Origin: Paenibacillus aceti
GTDB taxonomy: Bacteria > Bacillota > Bacilli > Paenibacillales > Paenibacillaceae
Assembly: GCF_003614185.1 (NCBI RefSeq)
Contig: NZ_KZ987724.1
Span: forward strand, 1,418,037-1,482,036
Direction: 5' to 3'
Length of the DNA: 64,000 bases
Part shown: positions 7,983 through 15,605 of the stretch, piece after piece
How positions within the stretch are numbered: position 1 is the first letter of the stretch
How the letters are laid out: each line of letters opens with the position of its first letter
The notes under the pieces: generated by a model
Database searches by the model: none
Told to the model about the DNA's origin: nothing
Seen by the model: only the letters and a program-made list of their open reading frames with translations
Position numbers and translations under genes: made by a program

Positions 7983-9167
7983 TCAAACCGGCTGCATCAC
8001 CTGTACGAATCGACCCATTCGCTCCAGCGCTCTCTCCAGATCGACGAGCGAGGTTGCATACGAGCAGCGAATGAAGCCTTCGCCGCCTGATCCGAACACA
8101 TGTCCCGGCACAACCGCCACCTTCGCTTCGTTCAACAACCGCAGAGCGAACTGTTCCGAGGACATCCCGGTAGCCGCAATGGATGGGAAAGCATAGAATG
8201 CTCCCTCAGGCTCATGGCAGGTCAGCCCGATGGCGTTCAACCCTGCCACGAACAGCTTGCGGCGTTCATTGTAGCTCGCCATCATCTCATCCTTGGCCGT
8301 CAAGCCATAACGCAAGGATTCAAGCGCAGCGACTTGTGCAAGCGTAGGGGCGCACATGGCCGTATACTGGTGGATCTTCAGCATGCCGGCGATCAACTCA
8401 CGCGGACCACAGGCATAGCCTACGCGCCAGCCAGTCATGGCGAACGCTTTGGAGAAGCCGCTGATGACAATCGTGCGCTCCTTCATGCCTGGCATGGAAG
8501 CGATGCTGACATGCTGTCTCCCATAAGTCAGCTCAGCGTAGACTTCATCCGAAATGACGACCAGATTATGCTTGATCACAAGCTCTGCAATCGGCTGCCA
8601 ATCCTGCTCATTCATTACTGCTCCGGTCGGATTACACGGATAATTGAGCATCAAAACCTTCGAATGCGGCGTAATCGCCGCCTGCAGCGCCCGCGCGGTC
8701 AGCTTGAAGCCCTGCTCTGCCGTTGTCGCCACCTCGATGATTTTACCGCCATGTAGACAAGTTATCGGTTCATAGGCAATATAGCTCGGCGCCGGGATCA
8801 GCACCTCATCGCCCGGATTAATCACTGCCCGCAGCGCCAGATCCACGGCCTCGCTGCTCCCGACCGTCACGAACATTTCGTGACAGGGGTCATAGGAGAG
8901 CGCGAAGCTATTAGCCAAGTAAGCCGCGAGCTCCTCACGCAGCTCCATCATACCAGCGTTGGAGGTATACTTCGTCTTCCCTTCGCGCAAGGCCTGAATG
9001 CAGGCTTCGCGCACCCGCTGTGGTGTCACGAAGTCCGGCTCTCCAACACCAAGCGCGATCGTATCCCCATCCGATGTATTCAAATCGAAGAAAGCGCGAA
9101 TTCCTGAGGGACGAATGTCCTGTACGCAAGTGGACAAAAATTGTCCTGCACCTTTTTTACTATACAT
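7983..9167 (-). CDS. Class I/II PLP-dependent aminotransferase
   Basis: 394 residues of the aspartate-aminotransferase fold type I superfamily. The PLP lysine is in 'ISGFSKAFAMTGWR'; upstream are 'NYPCNPTGAV' (Asn that contacts PLP) and 'SDEVYAELTY' (Asp that contacts the pyridine ring); an Arg that binds the substrate carboxylate is in 'FIRCSYA'. I start it at the ATG at 9167, which overlaps the end of ddl by 8 bp (ATG...TAG), a translational-coupling layout; a longer frame would run 56 bp into ddl. Its place behind ddl suggests a role in the amino-acid pool for cell-wall D-Ala-D-Ala, but the substrate cannot be read from sequence. Confidence 0.88.
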   Translation of the reverse strand: MYSKKGAGQFLSTCVQDIRPSGIRAFFDLNTSDGDTIALGVGEPDFVTPQRVREACIQALREGKTKYTSNAGMMELREELAAYLANSFALSYDPCHEMFVTVGSSEAVDLALRAVINPGDEVLIPAPSYIAYEPITCLHGGKIIEVATTAEQGFKLTARALQAAITPHSKVLMLNYPCNPTGAVMNEQDWQPIAELVIKHNLVVISDEVYAELTYGRQHVSIASMPGMKERTIVISGFSKAFAMTGWRVGYACGPRELIAGMLKIHQYTAMCAPTLAQVAALESLRYGLTAKDEMMASYNERRKLFVAGLNAIGLTCHEPEGAFYAFPSIAATGMSSEQFALRLLNEAKVAVVPGHVFGSGGEGFIRCSYATSLVDLERALERMGRFVQVMQPV

Positions 9168-10101
9168 GCTGTAGCTTCCCCCATTCCTGTCCCCGCTCAC
9201 GAAGCGAACTGTCAATGATACGATCGAGCACCTGCGTAAAAGTCATACCTGCGGCTGCCGCACTCTTCGGAAGCAGGCTACCTGCGGTCATCCCCGGCAA
9301 GGTGTTCACTTCCAGCACATAAGGAATACCCTCAGACAAGATCATATCGACCCGGGCATAAACCTTGCATTGCAGCAGTCGGTAGCTGGCAAGCGCCGCT
9401 TCACGCACACGCTGCTCGGTAGCAGGAGGTAGCTCGATCACCTTCTCCTCCGCACCACCGACCTCATATTTTGCCGTGTAATCGAACCACTCCGAATGGG
9501 CGGAGCGAATGCCGATAATCGGCAGCAACTCACCGTCCATAATCGGGCAGGTAATCTCTGTCCCTTGAATATAGGCTTCAATCAGGATGGTCTGATCCAA
9601 TCTGCAAGACTCCTGCACAGCTGCCAGCAACTCTGTCTCATTATGCACCAGCTGAATACCGATGCTGGAGCCCCCCGTATTCGGCTTCACGATCACCGGA
9701 TAACCCATCCGTTCCACCGCTTGCGGATCATAATCATCCATCCCCTGCCAGCACAGGCCTGCCGGCGTATTGACGCCCGCTGCCTTCAGCAGCATTTTGG
9801 ACAATTGTTTATTCATGCACAGACTGCTTGCCAGAATACCGCTGCCGGTATAAGGAATGCCCAGTGTCTCCAGCGCTCCCTGCACTGTGCCGTCCTCGCC
9901 ATATTGACCATGCAGCGCCAGTAGCGCCAGATCAATGCCAGCCTGCTGTACCTGTCTGATTAAATCCGCTCCCTGATCGATCACAATCGGAACCGCCTCA
10001 TAGCGATCTCGATCCAAGCGCCGTATCATCTCTTCACCTGTCCGCAGAGAAACCTCACGCTCCGTGGACATCCCGCCCATAATCACACCAATCTTCATCA
10101 T
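9160..10101 (-). CDS. ddl: D-alanine--D-alanine ligase
   Basis: ATP-grasp enzyme that joins two D-Ala for peptidoglycan precursor synthesis in the cytoplasm. The 313 residues are family-typical. Seen: the N-terminal 'GGMSTEREVSLRTG' (Ddl 'GG-S-E-VS' signature), 'HGQYGEDGTVQGALE' with the active-site His and Gly loop, 'VKPNTGGSSIGI' of the ATP lid, and 'VLEVNTLPGMT' holding the Mg ligands Glu and Asn. A MocR-type regulator gene lies 26 bp upstream on the same strand and an aminotransferase overlaps the 3' end, so the three are probably coexpressed. The 'STE' segment and lack of a VanA-type lactate pocket favour a normal housekeeping ligase. Confidence 0.95.
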   Translation of the reverse strand: MMKIGVIMGGMSTEREVSLRTGEEMIRRLDRDRYEAVPIVIDQGADLIRQVQQAGIDLALLALHGQYGEDGTVQGALETLGIPYTGSGILASSLCMNKQLSKMLLKAAGVNTPAGLCWQGMDDYDPQAVERMGYPVIVKPNTGGSSIGIQLVHNETELLAAVQESCRLDQTILIEAYIQGTEITCPIMDGELLPIIGIRSAHSEWFDYTAKYEVGGAEEKVIELPPATEQRVREAALASYRLLQCKVYARVDMILSEGIPYVLEVNTLPGMTAGSLLPKSAAAAGMTFTQVLDRIIDSSLRERGQEWGKLQHV

Positions 10102-10127
10102 GACACCTCATTTGTCCGTAATTATCG

Positions 10128-11618
10128 TTATGCCTTAAGAATGTGGCGCACCTGCTCGCCGATAATCTGAATCCCCCGCTCGATATGCTCATCCGTAACT
10201 CGTGAGAACCCCAGCCGTAATGTATTCGTCCCTTCGCCCTCCTGAATGAAGAACCTGTCTCCCGGCGTAAAAATAACCCCCCGCTCCGTGCATGCCTCCA
10301 ACAGCTCACGGGTATCCACCCTCGACGGAAAAGTAAGGAACAGATGCAAGCCCCCGTCGCCAGACAACTGTGCCTCGGGGAGATAGGTCTCACAGCAGGC
10401 CTTCGTCAGCTCGTATTTGCGCTTGTATTCCGTGCGTGCTTTTTTCACATATTTATCGAAGTTTCCGTTGAGTAGATATTGATATAGAATCGATTGATCG
10501 ATCGTTGATGTATGAATCGTACGCGCGCGCTTAATGCTCTCCAGATTGTCGATCAACGCCCGGTCGCCCAGCACCCAGCCTACCCGCAAGCCAGGGAACA
10601 GCACCTTGGAGAAGCTGCCGATATAAATCACTCCATTCCCTTGCCCGGCGGTCGCCATTAGAGGCGCGATATGTGCTCCCGAGTAGCGCAGTTCCTCATT
10701 GAAGCCATCCTCAATCACCGGAATCTGATACCGCATCATTAATTTCACTACGGCACTGCGCTTGGCTGCCGACATGACAATCCCGGTTGGATTGTGATAG
10801 GAAGGCGTCAGGTAAGCCAGATCGAAGTGATGCGCCCGCTTCTGCAGCACCGCTTCAAGCTGCTCCACATCAATACCATCCCGTTCCATCGGGATGCCGG
10901 TAATCTCGAAACCCTGCAGCCGCAAATTTTTGATCGCTGTATGATGGGTCGGATTCTCGCAAAGGGCCGCGCCGCGCCGTCCAGCAGGACGCAGTGCCGA
11001 CAGTACAATGCCAAAACCCTCGGTAAAACCGCTCGTAATCAGCATATCCTTGCCATTTACATCGACGCCCTTATTCTCCATATAGCGCATCAAATAATCG
11101 ATCAGCGGCTTATAGCCCTTGGCATATCCGTAGTTCAGCAGCACCTGTCCCTCGATGGACATCCGATCCATGAAGGCTCGCTTCACATCACCGAGATCGA
11201 ATAATTGCTCATCCGGAGCGATGCTGGTGAAGGAGATCGTTCCTTTCCGACCGCGGATGCCCTGCTTCATCATATCGAGCTCTACAGCTGATGTGGCATA
11301 CTCGTTCATTCTCGCCTTCCAATCAATCTGCCAGGTGGAGGAGCCGTCAGCCCCGCCCATATCTTCAGCCAACTGACCTACCATCGCAGCCACGTAGCTG
11401 CCCTTGCCTGGAATAGCATACGTAAAGCCGTCATCCGCCAGCCCTTCATAGGCGGCAATGACTGTGTTGCGGCTCACCTTGAGCAGTCCGCTCATCTCTC
11501 GTGTAGAAGGCAGCTTCTGATCCGCTTGAAGCGCCCCTTTTATAATTAAACGTTTGACGTATTCTTTCACTTGTATCGCGACCGGTCGGTCGTCGACGAG
11601 CTTGAAATCCTGGAACAT
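10128..11618 (-). CDS. MocR-family regulator (GntR helix-turn-helix + aminotransferase domain), DdlR-like
   Basis: 496 residues. The N-terminal winged helix (about 8-75) shows the GntR signature 'LPSTREMSGLLKVSRNTVIAAY'; the rest is an aminotransferase-like PLP domain with the lysine in 'YIGSFSKVLFPGLRVGW'. MocR proteins use PLP as an effector or sensor. The gene sits directly upstream of ddl, as for DdlR of Brevibacillus brevis, a published activator of ddl; I infer the same role here. PdxR or GabR functions are less likely because pdxST and gabT are absent. The leader carries a strong terminator hairpin about 50 bp before the start. Confidence 0.85.
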   Translation of the reverse strand: MFQDFKLVDDRPVAIQVKEYVKRLIIKGALQADQKLPSTREMSGLLKVSRNTVIAAYEGLADDGFTYAIPGKGSYVAAMVGQLAEDMGGADGSSTWQIDWKARMNEYATSAVELDMMKQGIRGRKGTISFTSIAPDEQLFDLGDVKRAFMDRMSIEGQVLLNYGYAKGYKPLIDYLMRYMENKGVDVNGKDMLITSGFTEGFGIVLSALRPAGRRGAALCENPTHHTAIKNLRLQGFEITGIPMERDGIDVEQLEAVLQKRAHHFDLAYLTPSYHNPTGIVMSAAKRSAVVKLMMRYQIPVIEDGFNEELRYSGAHIAPLMATAGQGNGVIYIGSFSKVLFPGLRVGWVLGDRALIDNLESIKRARTIHTSTIDQSILYQYLLNGNFDKYVKKARTEYKRKYELTKACCETYLPEAQLSGDGGLHLFLTFPSRVDTRELLEACTERGVIFTPGDRFFIQEGEGTNTLRLGFSRVTDEHIERGIQIIGEQVRHILKA

Positions 11619-11669
11619 TCTTTCATCGCCCCCTTATGTCATTCTGGCACAGGACACGCAAGAAAAAAA

Positions 11670-11706
11670 GAACCACCGCACTGGATTTTTCATCCTTCGG
11701 TGGTTC
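11670..11706 (-). terminator. Terminator between the ABC-2 exporter operon and the MocR gene
   Basis: Stem gaaccaccg / cggtggttc with a run of seven Ts after it on the minus strand. It probably ends the exporter operon, whose last stop is at 11823; acting as an attenuator in the MocR leader is the alternative. Confidence 0.75.
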
Positions 11707-11822
11707 CTCGGTATGCTGCTAAGGTGGTACTCGCGCTCATATCCCAGAAAGCCTGCGAATCTGCAGGAATCTTACTAATCCCGGGGACTCCACACGAGTA
11801 TCACCCGTAAGGTTACGGTAGT

Positions 11823-12842
11823 TCACGGATTTATCGGTTCAATGACCATTCTGCGCGGAGCAGCCTGATAGTTTTTGGACAGATACAATTCTTTAAGTAC
11901 GCTATCGATCTTAGGTTCCTCGATATCCACTTTTAGAATACTGTAGGATTGGGCAGACGCAGCGATGATTTGCGATACCTCTGCATCATCAGCAACTTCA
12001 AAAAACAGACGGTTTCCTTCTTCTTTAATGGGGGCATATGGAAGTGGGTGGTTTAACTTCATATCGCCAGCCGCCACTTCCAGGATCAGGAGTTTGCTTT
12101 GTTTGACCAGATCCCGCAGTGCATCCTTTGCCCCATCAAATTTCACTTTACCCTGATCGATGAGGATGATTCGTTTACAAAGACGCTCCACATCATCCAT
12201 ATTGTGCGACGTAAGCATAACCGTTACTTTTTCTTCCTTATTTATATAGGCGAGGAATTCCTGAATCCGGTCTTTAGCCAAAACATCAAGCCCGATGGTC
12301 GGTTCATCCAGGAACAAAATCCGTGGATTGTGGATGAGTGCCGCCACCATCTCCCCTTTCATCCGCTGACCAAGTGAAAGCTGGCGGACGGGCTGGTTGA
12401 TGAACTCATGCATATCCAATAACTCGATAAACCGATGTAAACGCTTGGTAAAATCGGTCTGCGGTATATTATAGATTGCTTTCAGCAGGTCAAACGAATC
12501 GCGAAGCGGCAGATCCCACCACAACTGTGTTCGCTGACCGTACAGAACGCCGATTTGCTGAGCATACTTTTTACGGTCTTTTGACGGATTAAGGCCAAGT
12601 ACGCTGATCTCCCCCAATGTAGGCTGCAGCACGCCAGACAACATCTTGATGGTCGTTGATTTGCCTGCATCATTCGGACCGAGATAACCTACGAATTCGC
12701 CTTCTTGAATCTCCAAGTCAACTCCATCAACGACACGCTTGATTTCTCCTTTACGCCGGAGGATTTGATTTAGCATATGAAACGAGCTTCTGGCTTTGTA
12801 AATTTTAAAATCGCGGGTAAGATGTTTCGCTTGAATAATCAT
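11823..12842 (-). CDS. ABC-2 exporter ATPase with unusual Walker A
   Basis: 339 residues: NatA/DrrA-type nucleotide-binding domain driving the two permeases encoded upstream. Walker A reads GPNDAGKST, where almost all relatives have GPNGAGKST; the Gly to Asp change is a single base (GGT to GAT) and still fits the loose GxxxxGK[ST] pattern. Signature 'LSLGQRMKGE', Walker B 'RILFLDEPTIGLD' and the switch His in 'LTSHNMDD' are intact, with 'GQRTQLWWDLP' in the Q-loop as in the second exporter at 51.3 kb. The last gene of a three-gene operon (14480 to 11823). The exported substrate is unknown. Confidence 0.85.
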   Translation of the reverse strand: MIIQAKHLTRDFKIYKARSSFHMLNQILRRKGEIKRVVDGVDLEIQEGEFVGYLGPNDAGKSTTIKMLSGVLQPTLGEISVLGLNPSKDRKKYAQQIGVLYGQRTQLWWDLPLRDSFDLLKAIYNIPQTDFTKRLHRFIELLDMHEFINQPVRQLSLGQRMKGEMVAALIHNPRILFLDEPTIGLDVLAKDRIQEFLAYINKEEKVTVMLTSHNMDDVERLCKRIILIDQGKVKFDGAKDALRDLVKQSKLLILEVAAGDMKLNHPLPYAPIKEEGNRLFFEVADDAEVSQIIAASAQSYSILKVDIEEPKIDSVLKELYLSKNYQAAPRRMVIEPINP

Positions 12843-12861
12843 TCTAGATCATTACCTCCTA

Positions 12862-13659
12862 TTAAGAACCTGCACCTGAATAACGGCGGAGGGACGAATT
12901 CCACATGACATAGCCTAAAATGGCCAGCAGAAAGGCTCCACACACACAAGCAATGAGAATATAGTCTCCAAAGATATTTCCCCCGGTTTTACCGAGCAAG
13001 TACATACTTGGATAGAAACCGATAAAAGCCAGCGGGAAAATAAAGCTCAGAAAATATTGCGTCCCTCTGGAGAATACGGCCAGTGGATAGTCACAAACGT
13101 TTCCATATACAACTTCTTTCATTTCAAAAAAACCTCTAGTTTGCAACGTAATGAATGAAAAAGATGCGATCATCAGATGGATAGCGATGGCTGTAACCAG
13201 TCCACAGAAAATCAGCAACACCGCCGATGCAATGGATAGGAAATCCCACTCGCGTACATGGTAGCCGGCATACAGCAGTACAATCAATGAATATCCCACC
13301 GTACCGATCCCGTTCAAATTAATCCGTTTGCAAGCAAACTGGAGCAGCGTGTTCATCGGACGAACCAAAATCCGGTCAAATTCGGCATTCCGCACATAGA
13401 CATCGATATCCTGTAACTGAATGAATAGCGCCAGTGCCAGCGAGTAGCAAAACATATTAAAGGAAGCATTGAACAGAATCTCGTAGAAGTTCCAGCCTAC
13501 GATCACCGGAAACCTTTGAGTCAGCACCCATAGGAACAAGGTCGAGAAGATCCCGAAGGACATGACACAAAAGATACCCAGGAAAAAGTTGAACGGATAC
13601 ATCATTCGTGCACGAACATTCGCTTTCTGAATTTTAAAATATAGATAAAGATATCTCAT
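12862..13659 (-). CDS. ABC-2 type permease (DUF990-like)
   Basis: About 265 residues with six predicted membrane segments; an ABC-2 permease of the pair class that works as a heterodimer with the product of the preceding gene. I start it at the ATG at 13659, which has an 'aaggagag' site; the longer frame would overlap the previous gene. The middle contains 'RNAEFDRILVRPMN', the conserved cytosolic loop of this family that faces the ATPase. It lies 20 bp before the ATPase gene in the same operon. Confidence 0.82.
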   Translation of the reverse strand: MRYLYLYFKIQKANVRARMMYPFNFFLGIFCVMSFGIFSTLFLWVLTQRFPVIVGWNFYEILFNASFNMFCYSLALALFIQLQDIDVYVRNAEFDRILVRPMNTLLQFACKRINLNGIGTVGYSLIVLLYAGYHVREWDFLSIASAVLLIFCGLVTAIAIHLMIASFSFITLQTRGFFEMKEVVYGNVCDYPLAVFSRGTQYFLSFIFPLAFIGFYPSMYLLGKTGGNIFGDYILIACVCGAFLLAILGYVMWNSSLRRYSGAGS

Positions 13660-13679
13660 ATACTCTCCTTTCCGCCAGG

Positions 13680-14480
13680 TTACCCACCGGCTACCACGAG
13701 CAATCTTTGGAAGTAGCGGATCATCACACGAACGATGAGCATGAGGATGACAGCCCAAATTCCCTGGAATATTAAAAGGTCCAGATATTGTGCAGGTGCG
13801 ACCGTTCCAACAAAGATTGAGAGCGGAATGTCAAACAGACCGCGAAACGGTAAAAGATGAATCAAGTTCTGCAAAAACTCCGGGTACATCGCGATGGGAA
13901 TGATCTTTCCAGAGAAAAAGGCAATCACCAAACCGAGCACGATCTCGAACCCCCAAACCTCTACGAATACGAAGGAAAGCAGTCCGACAAAGAATTGAAG
14001 GGAAAAGTTAATCATGATGCCTATTAGGATGCTTAGTAGAAACGTCATCCAAGTAACAATAGATGTCGGCAATTGAATGGGGAAAAAGAGACATGTCACA
14101 ACTGCGATTGGAATGACCACGGTAATCACCCCGGCAAAGATCTTGCCAAGTGCCCGAAAAAGAATAGATGTCTGAAAATCCCATGGGCGTTGGAAATCCT
14201 GTACAATATTCCCGTCCATGATCTTCTGGCTAATCTCCCATACGATAGTAGGACCGTAAAAAGCCTGCAAAATCATTGAAATGGTGGCATAGGTCAACAT
14301 CAAGTCAAGCGACATTCCGATCGTTCCAGAAGAAGCCGATTGTGTAAACAATGCAGTCCAGACCTGCCGTAAGGCGAATACAGAAACCAAGGTGGTTACG
14401 ATCCGTGCCAGTAGATCAAGCTGGTAAACCGTGTTGTTTTTCAACACGATTCTGGACAGGGCCCAGTACTTCTTCAACAT
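13680..14480 (-). CDS. ABC-2 type permease, first gene of the exporter operon
   Basis: 266 residues, about six membrane helices. The cytosolic loop 'IVQDFQRPWDFQT' corresponds to the family's '-DFLRPxN-' coupling segment. It is the first gene of the operon, following a good sigma-A promoter, and pairs with the permease encoded immediately downstream. The same permease-permease-ATPase set occurs again inside the NRPS/PKS cluster (49.7-52.3 kb), with the ATPase first there. Confidence 0.82.
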   Translation of the reverse strand: MLKKYWALSRIVLKNNTVYQLDLLARIVTTLVSVFALRQVWTALFTQSASSGTIGMSLDLMLTYATISMILQAFYGPTIVWEISQKIMDGNIVQDFQRPWDFQTSILFRALGKIFAGVITVVIPIAVVTCLFFPIQLPTSIVTWMTFLLSILIGIMINFSLQFFVGLLSFVFVEVWGFEIVLGLVIAFFSGKIIPIAMYPEFLQNLIHLLPFRGLFDIPLSIFVGTVAPAQYLDLLIFQGIWAVILMLIVRVMIRYFQRLLVVAGG

Positions 14481-14523
14481 AATCCCCCCTTTTTTAAGTT
14501 GTAGGTTATTACCATCGTGATTA

Positions 14524-14553
14524 AGTATATTAAAAAATTTACAATTTTTTCAA
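14524..14553 (-). promoter_or_regulatory. Sigma-A-type promoter of the ABC-2 operon
   Basis: On the minus strand: TTGAAA (14548-14553), 18-bp AT-rich spacer, TATACT (14524-14529), about 45 bp before the first permease start. Confidence 0.55.
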
Positions 14554-14640
14554 TAGGGTTTCGATAATTCCGGTGGAATCAAATCCGAGATTTTCGAACA
14601 AGCTGGAGGTTAGGATATTCCAACCACTAAAATAAAAAAA

Positions 14641-14669
14641 GGAGGTCTCTCTGCCTAAGAGATACCTCC
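14641..14669 (-). terminator. Terminator of the uridine-kinase-like gene
   Basis: Stem ggaggt-c-tctct / agaga-t-acctcc, followed on the minus strand by a T-rich tail (14630-14640). It lies 18 bp beyond the stop at 14687. Confidence 0.8.
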
Positions 14670-14686
14670 TGCCTACCTGTTTAGAT

Positions 14687-15397
14687 TCAGGACAAGCTAC
14701 TATTTTCTTTAATTCTATTCTTTATCCAATAAGTGATAATGTCTTTGGATGTTCCGTGCAGATCGTTGCCATTCAAGATGATATTGGCGAACTTTTTGGT
14801 AGGAAGCGCAAACTCTGCTTCTCTATGCTTCGCGGCCTCCAGATAGTAAGTGGCAACCTCCTCCATACTCACTCCCCAATTTTGCATATTTCTTCTTATC
14901 CTGCGATACATACGTTCGTCCGCATCCAGATCCACAAAGATCTTTAAATCCAGCAACTGTCTTAATTCTTCAAAATAGAGTGTGAAAATACCTTCAACAA
15001 TAATGACATCCGCTAGCTGCTCCGCATTGAGTAACTCGTGTAAATGTTCGCTGAACTTGCTATAGTCGAGTGCGTCCGGATGGTTGAAATCATCATATTC
15101 CACACGGGATACAGGCGATATTATCTTTGGCAGAGGCCTTTTGAAAAATTGGTCTGTTGAGACGACCGCGACCTGATAATCTTTCAGCTCCTGAACTAAT
15201 ATCTCACAGAAAGTGGACTTTCCACTCCCCGAACCACCTGCAATCCCCACAATAAATGGTTTTGATTTGGCCAGCTCTCTTCCCGCCCCTCTGGTAAAAT
15301 TACCCTTTTTAAATGCAAACCTTCGATGCCGATTCAAGTTGATTATATAGATTATAAGTCGCCAAGTGGCAAAATAAAAGTATGAGAGATTGAGCAA
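14687..15397 (-). CDS. Uridine-kinase-like P-loop kinase
   Basis: Up to 236 residues. P-loop 'GIAGGSGSGKST' and a following 'VVSTDQFFKRP' match the uridine kinase/phosphoribulokinase family, as does 'DFNHPDALD', which in uridine kinases contacts the nucleoside. It should phosphorylate uridine/cytidine or a similar small molecule in the cytoplasm. The start is unclear: the longest frame begins at a TTG at 15397 with no ribosome site and an N-terminal ~45-residue extension not seen in the family; the true start may be nearer the P-loop, where a 'gagggg' stretch precedes a CTG. It is monocistronic. Confidence 0.7.
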   Translation of the reverse strand: MLNLSYFYFATWRLIIYIINLNRHRRFAFKKGNFTRGAGRELAKSKPFIVGIAGGSGSGKSTFCEILVQELKDYQVAVVSTDQFFKRPLPKIISPVSRVEYDDFNHPDALDYSKFSEHLHELLNAEQLADVIIVEGIFTLYFEELRQLLDLKIFVDLDADERMYRRIRRNMQNWGVSMEEVATYYLEAAKHREAEFALPTKKFANIILNGNDLHGTSKDIITYWIKNRIKENSSLS

Positions 15398-15409
15398 GTA
15401 ATGACAAAC

Positions 15410-15597
15410 TCTAACGAAACGTAGTAAAGCTGTTCACGCCAAAAAGGGCCTTCGAAAATTGTAAACGAAACCGGGTAACGCTATTCAGCCAAATTAGCCA
15501 CTTAAAGCCTGGATTTAGCTCAAATAGCGTTATGGAGTTTCGTTAGATTCGAATCGCCCTTGTTTTGGAGCAAATAGTGCTCTGTAGTTGCGTTAGA
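15410..15597. repeat. Long palindromic dispersed repeat, copy A
   Basis: A 188-bp imperfect palindrome: the left arm has two units with CTAACGAAAC (second copy AAACGAAAC) and GCTATTC, and the right arm has two units with CAAATAGCG/CAAATAGTG and GTTTCGTTAGA/TTGCGTTAGA. The same layout and length recur at 47239-47425. It fills the gap between the kinase-like gene and the DUF11 gene. No coding capacity seen. Confidence 0.75.
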
Positions 15598-15605
15598 ACT
15601 CCGCC

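Noticed and set aside
11710-11740. T-box-like sequence 'aaggtggtactcgcg' on the plus strand
   Set aside because: No plus-strand gene follows, there is no room for a stem I, and no matching terminator comes after it.
15400-15605. CRISPR array from the repeated TAACGAAAC/CGTTAG units
   Set aside because: Units are inverted rather than direct, irregularly spaced, and no cas genes are present; this is a palindromic repeat.
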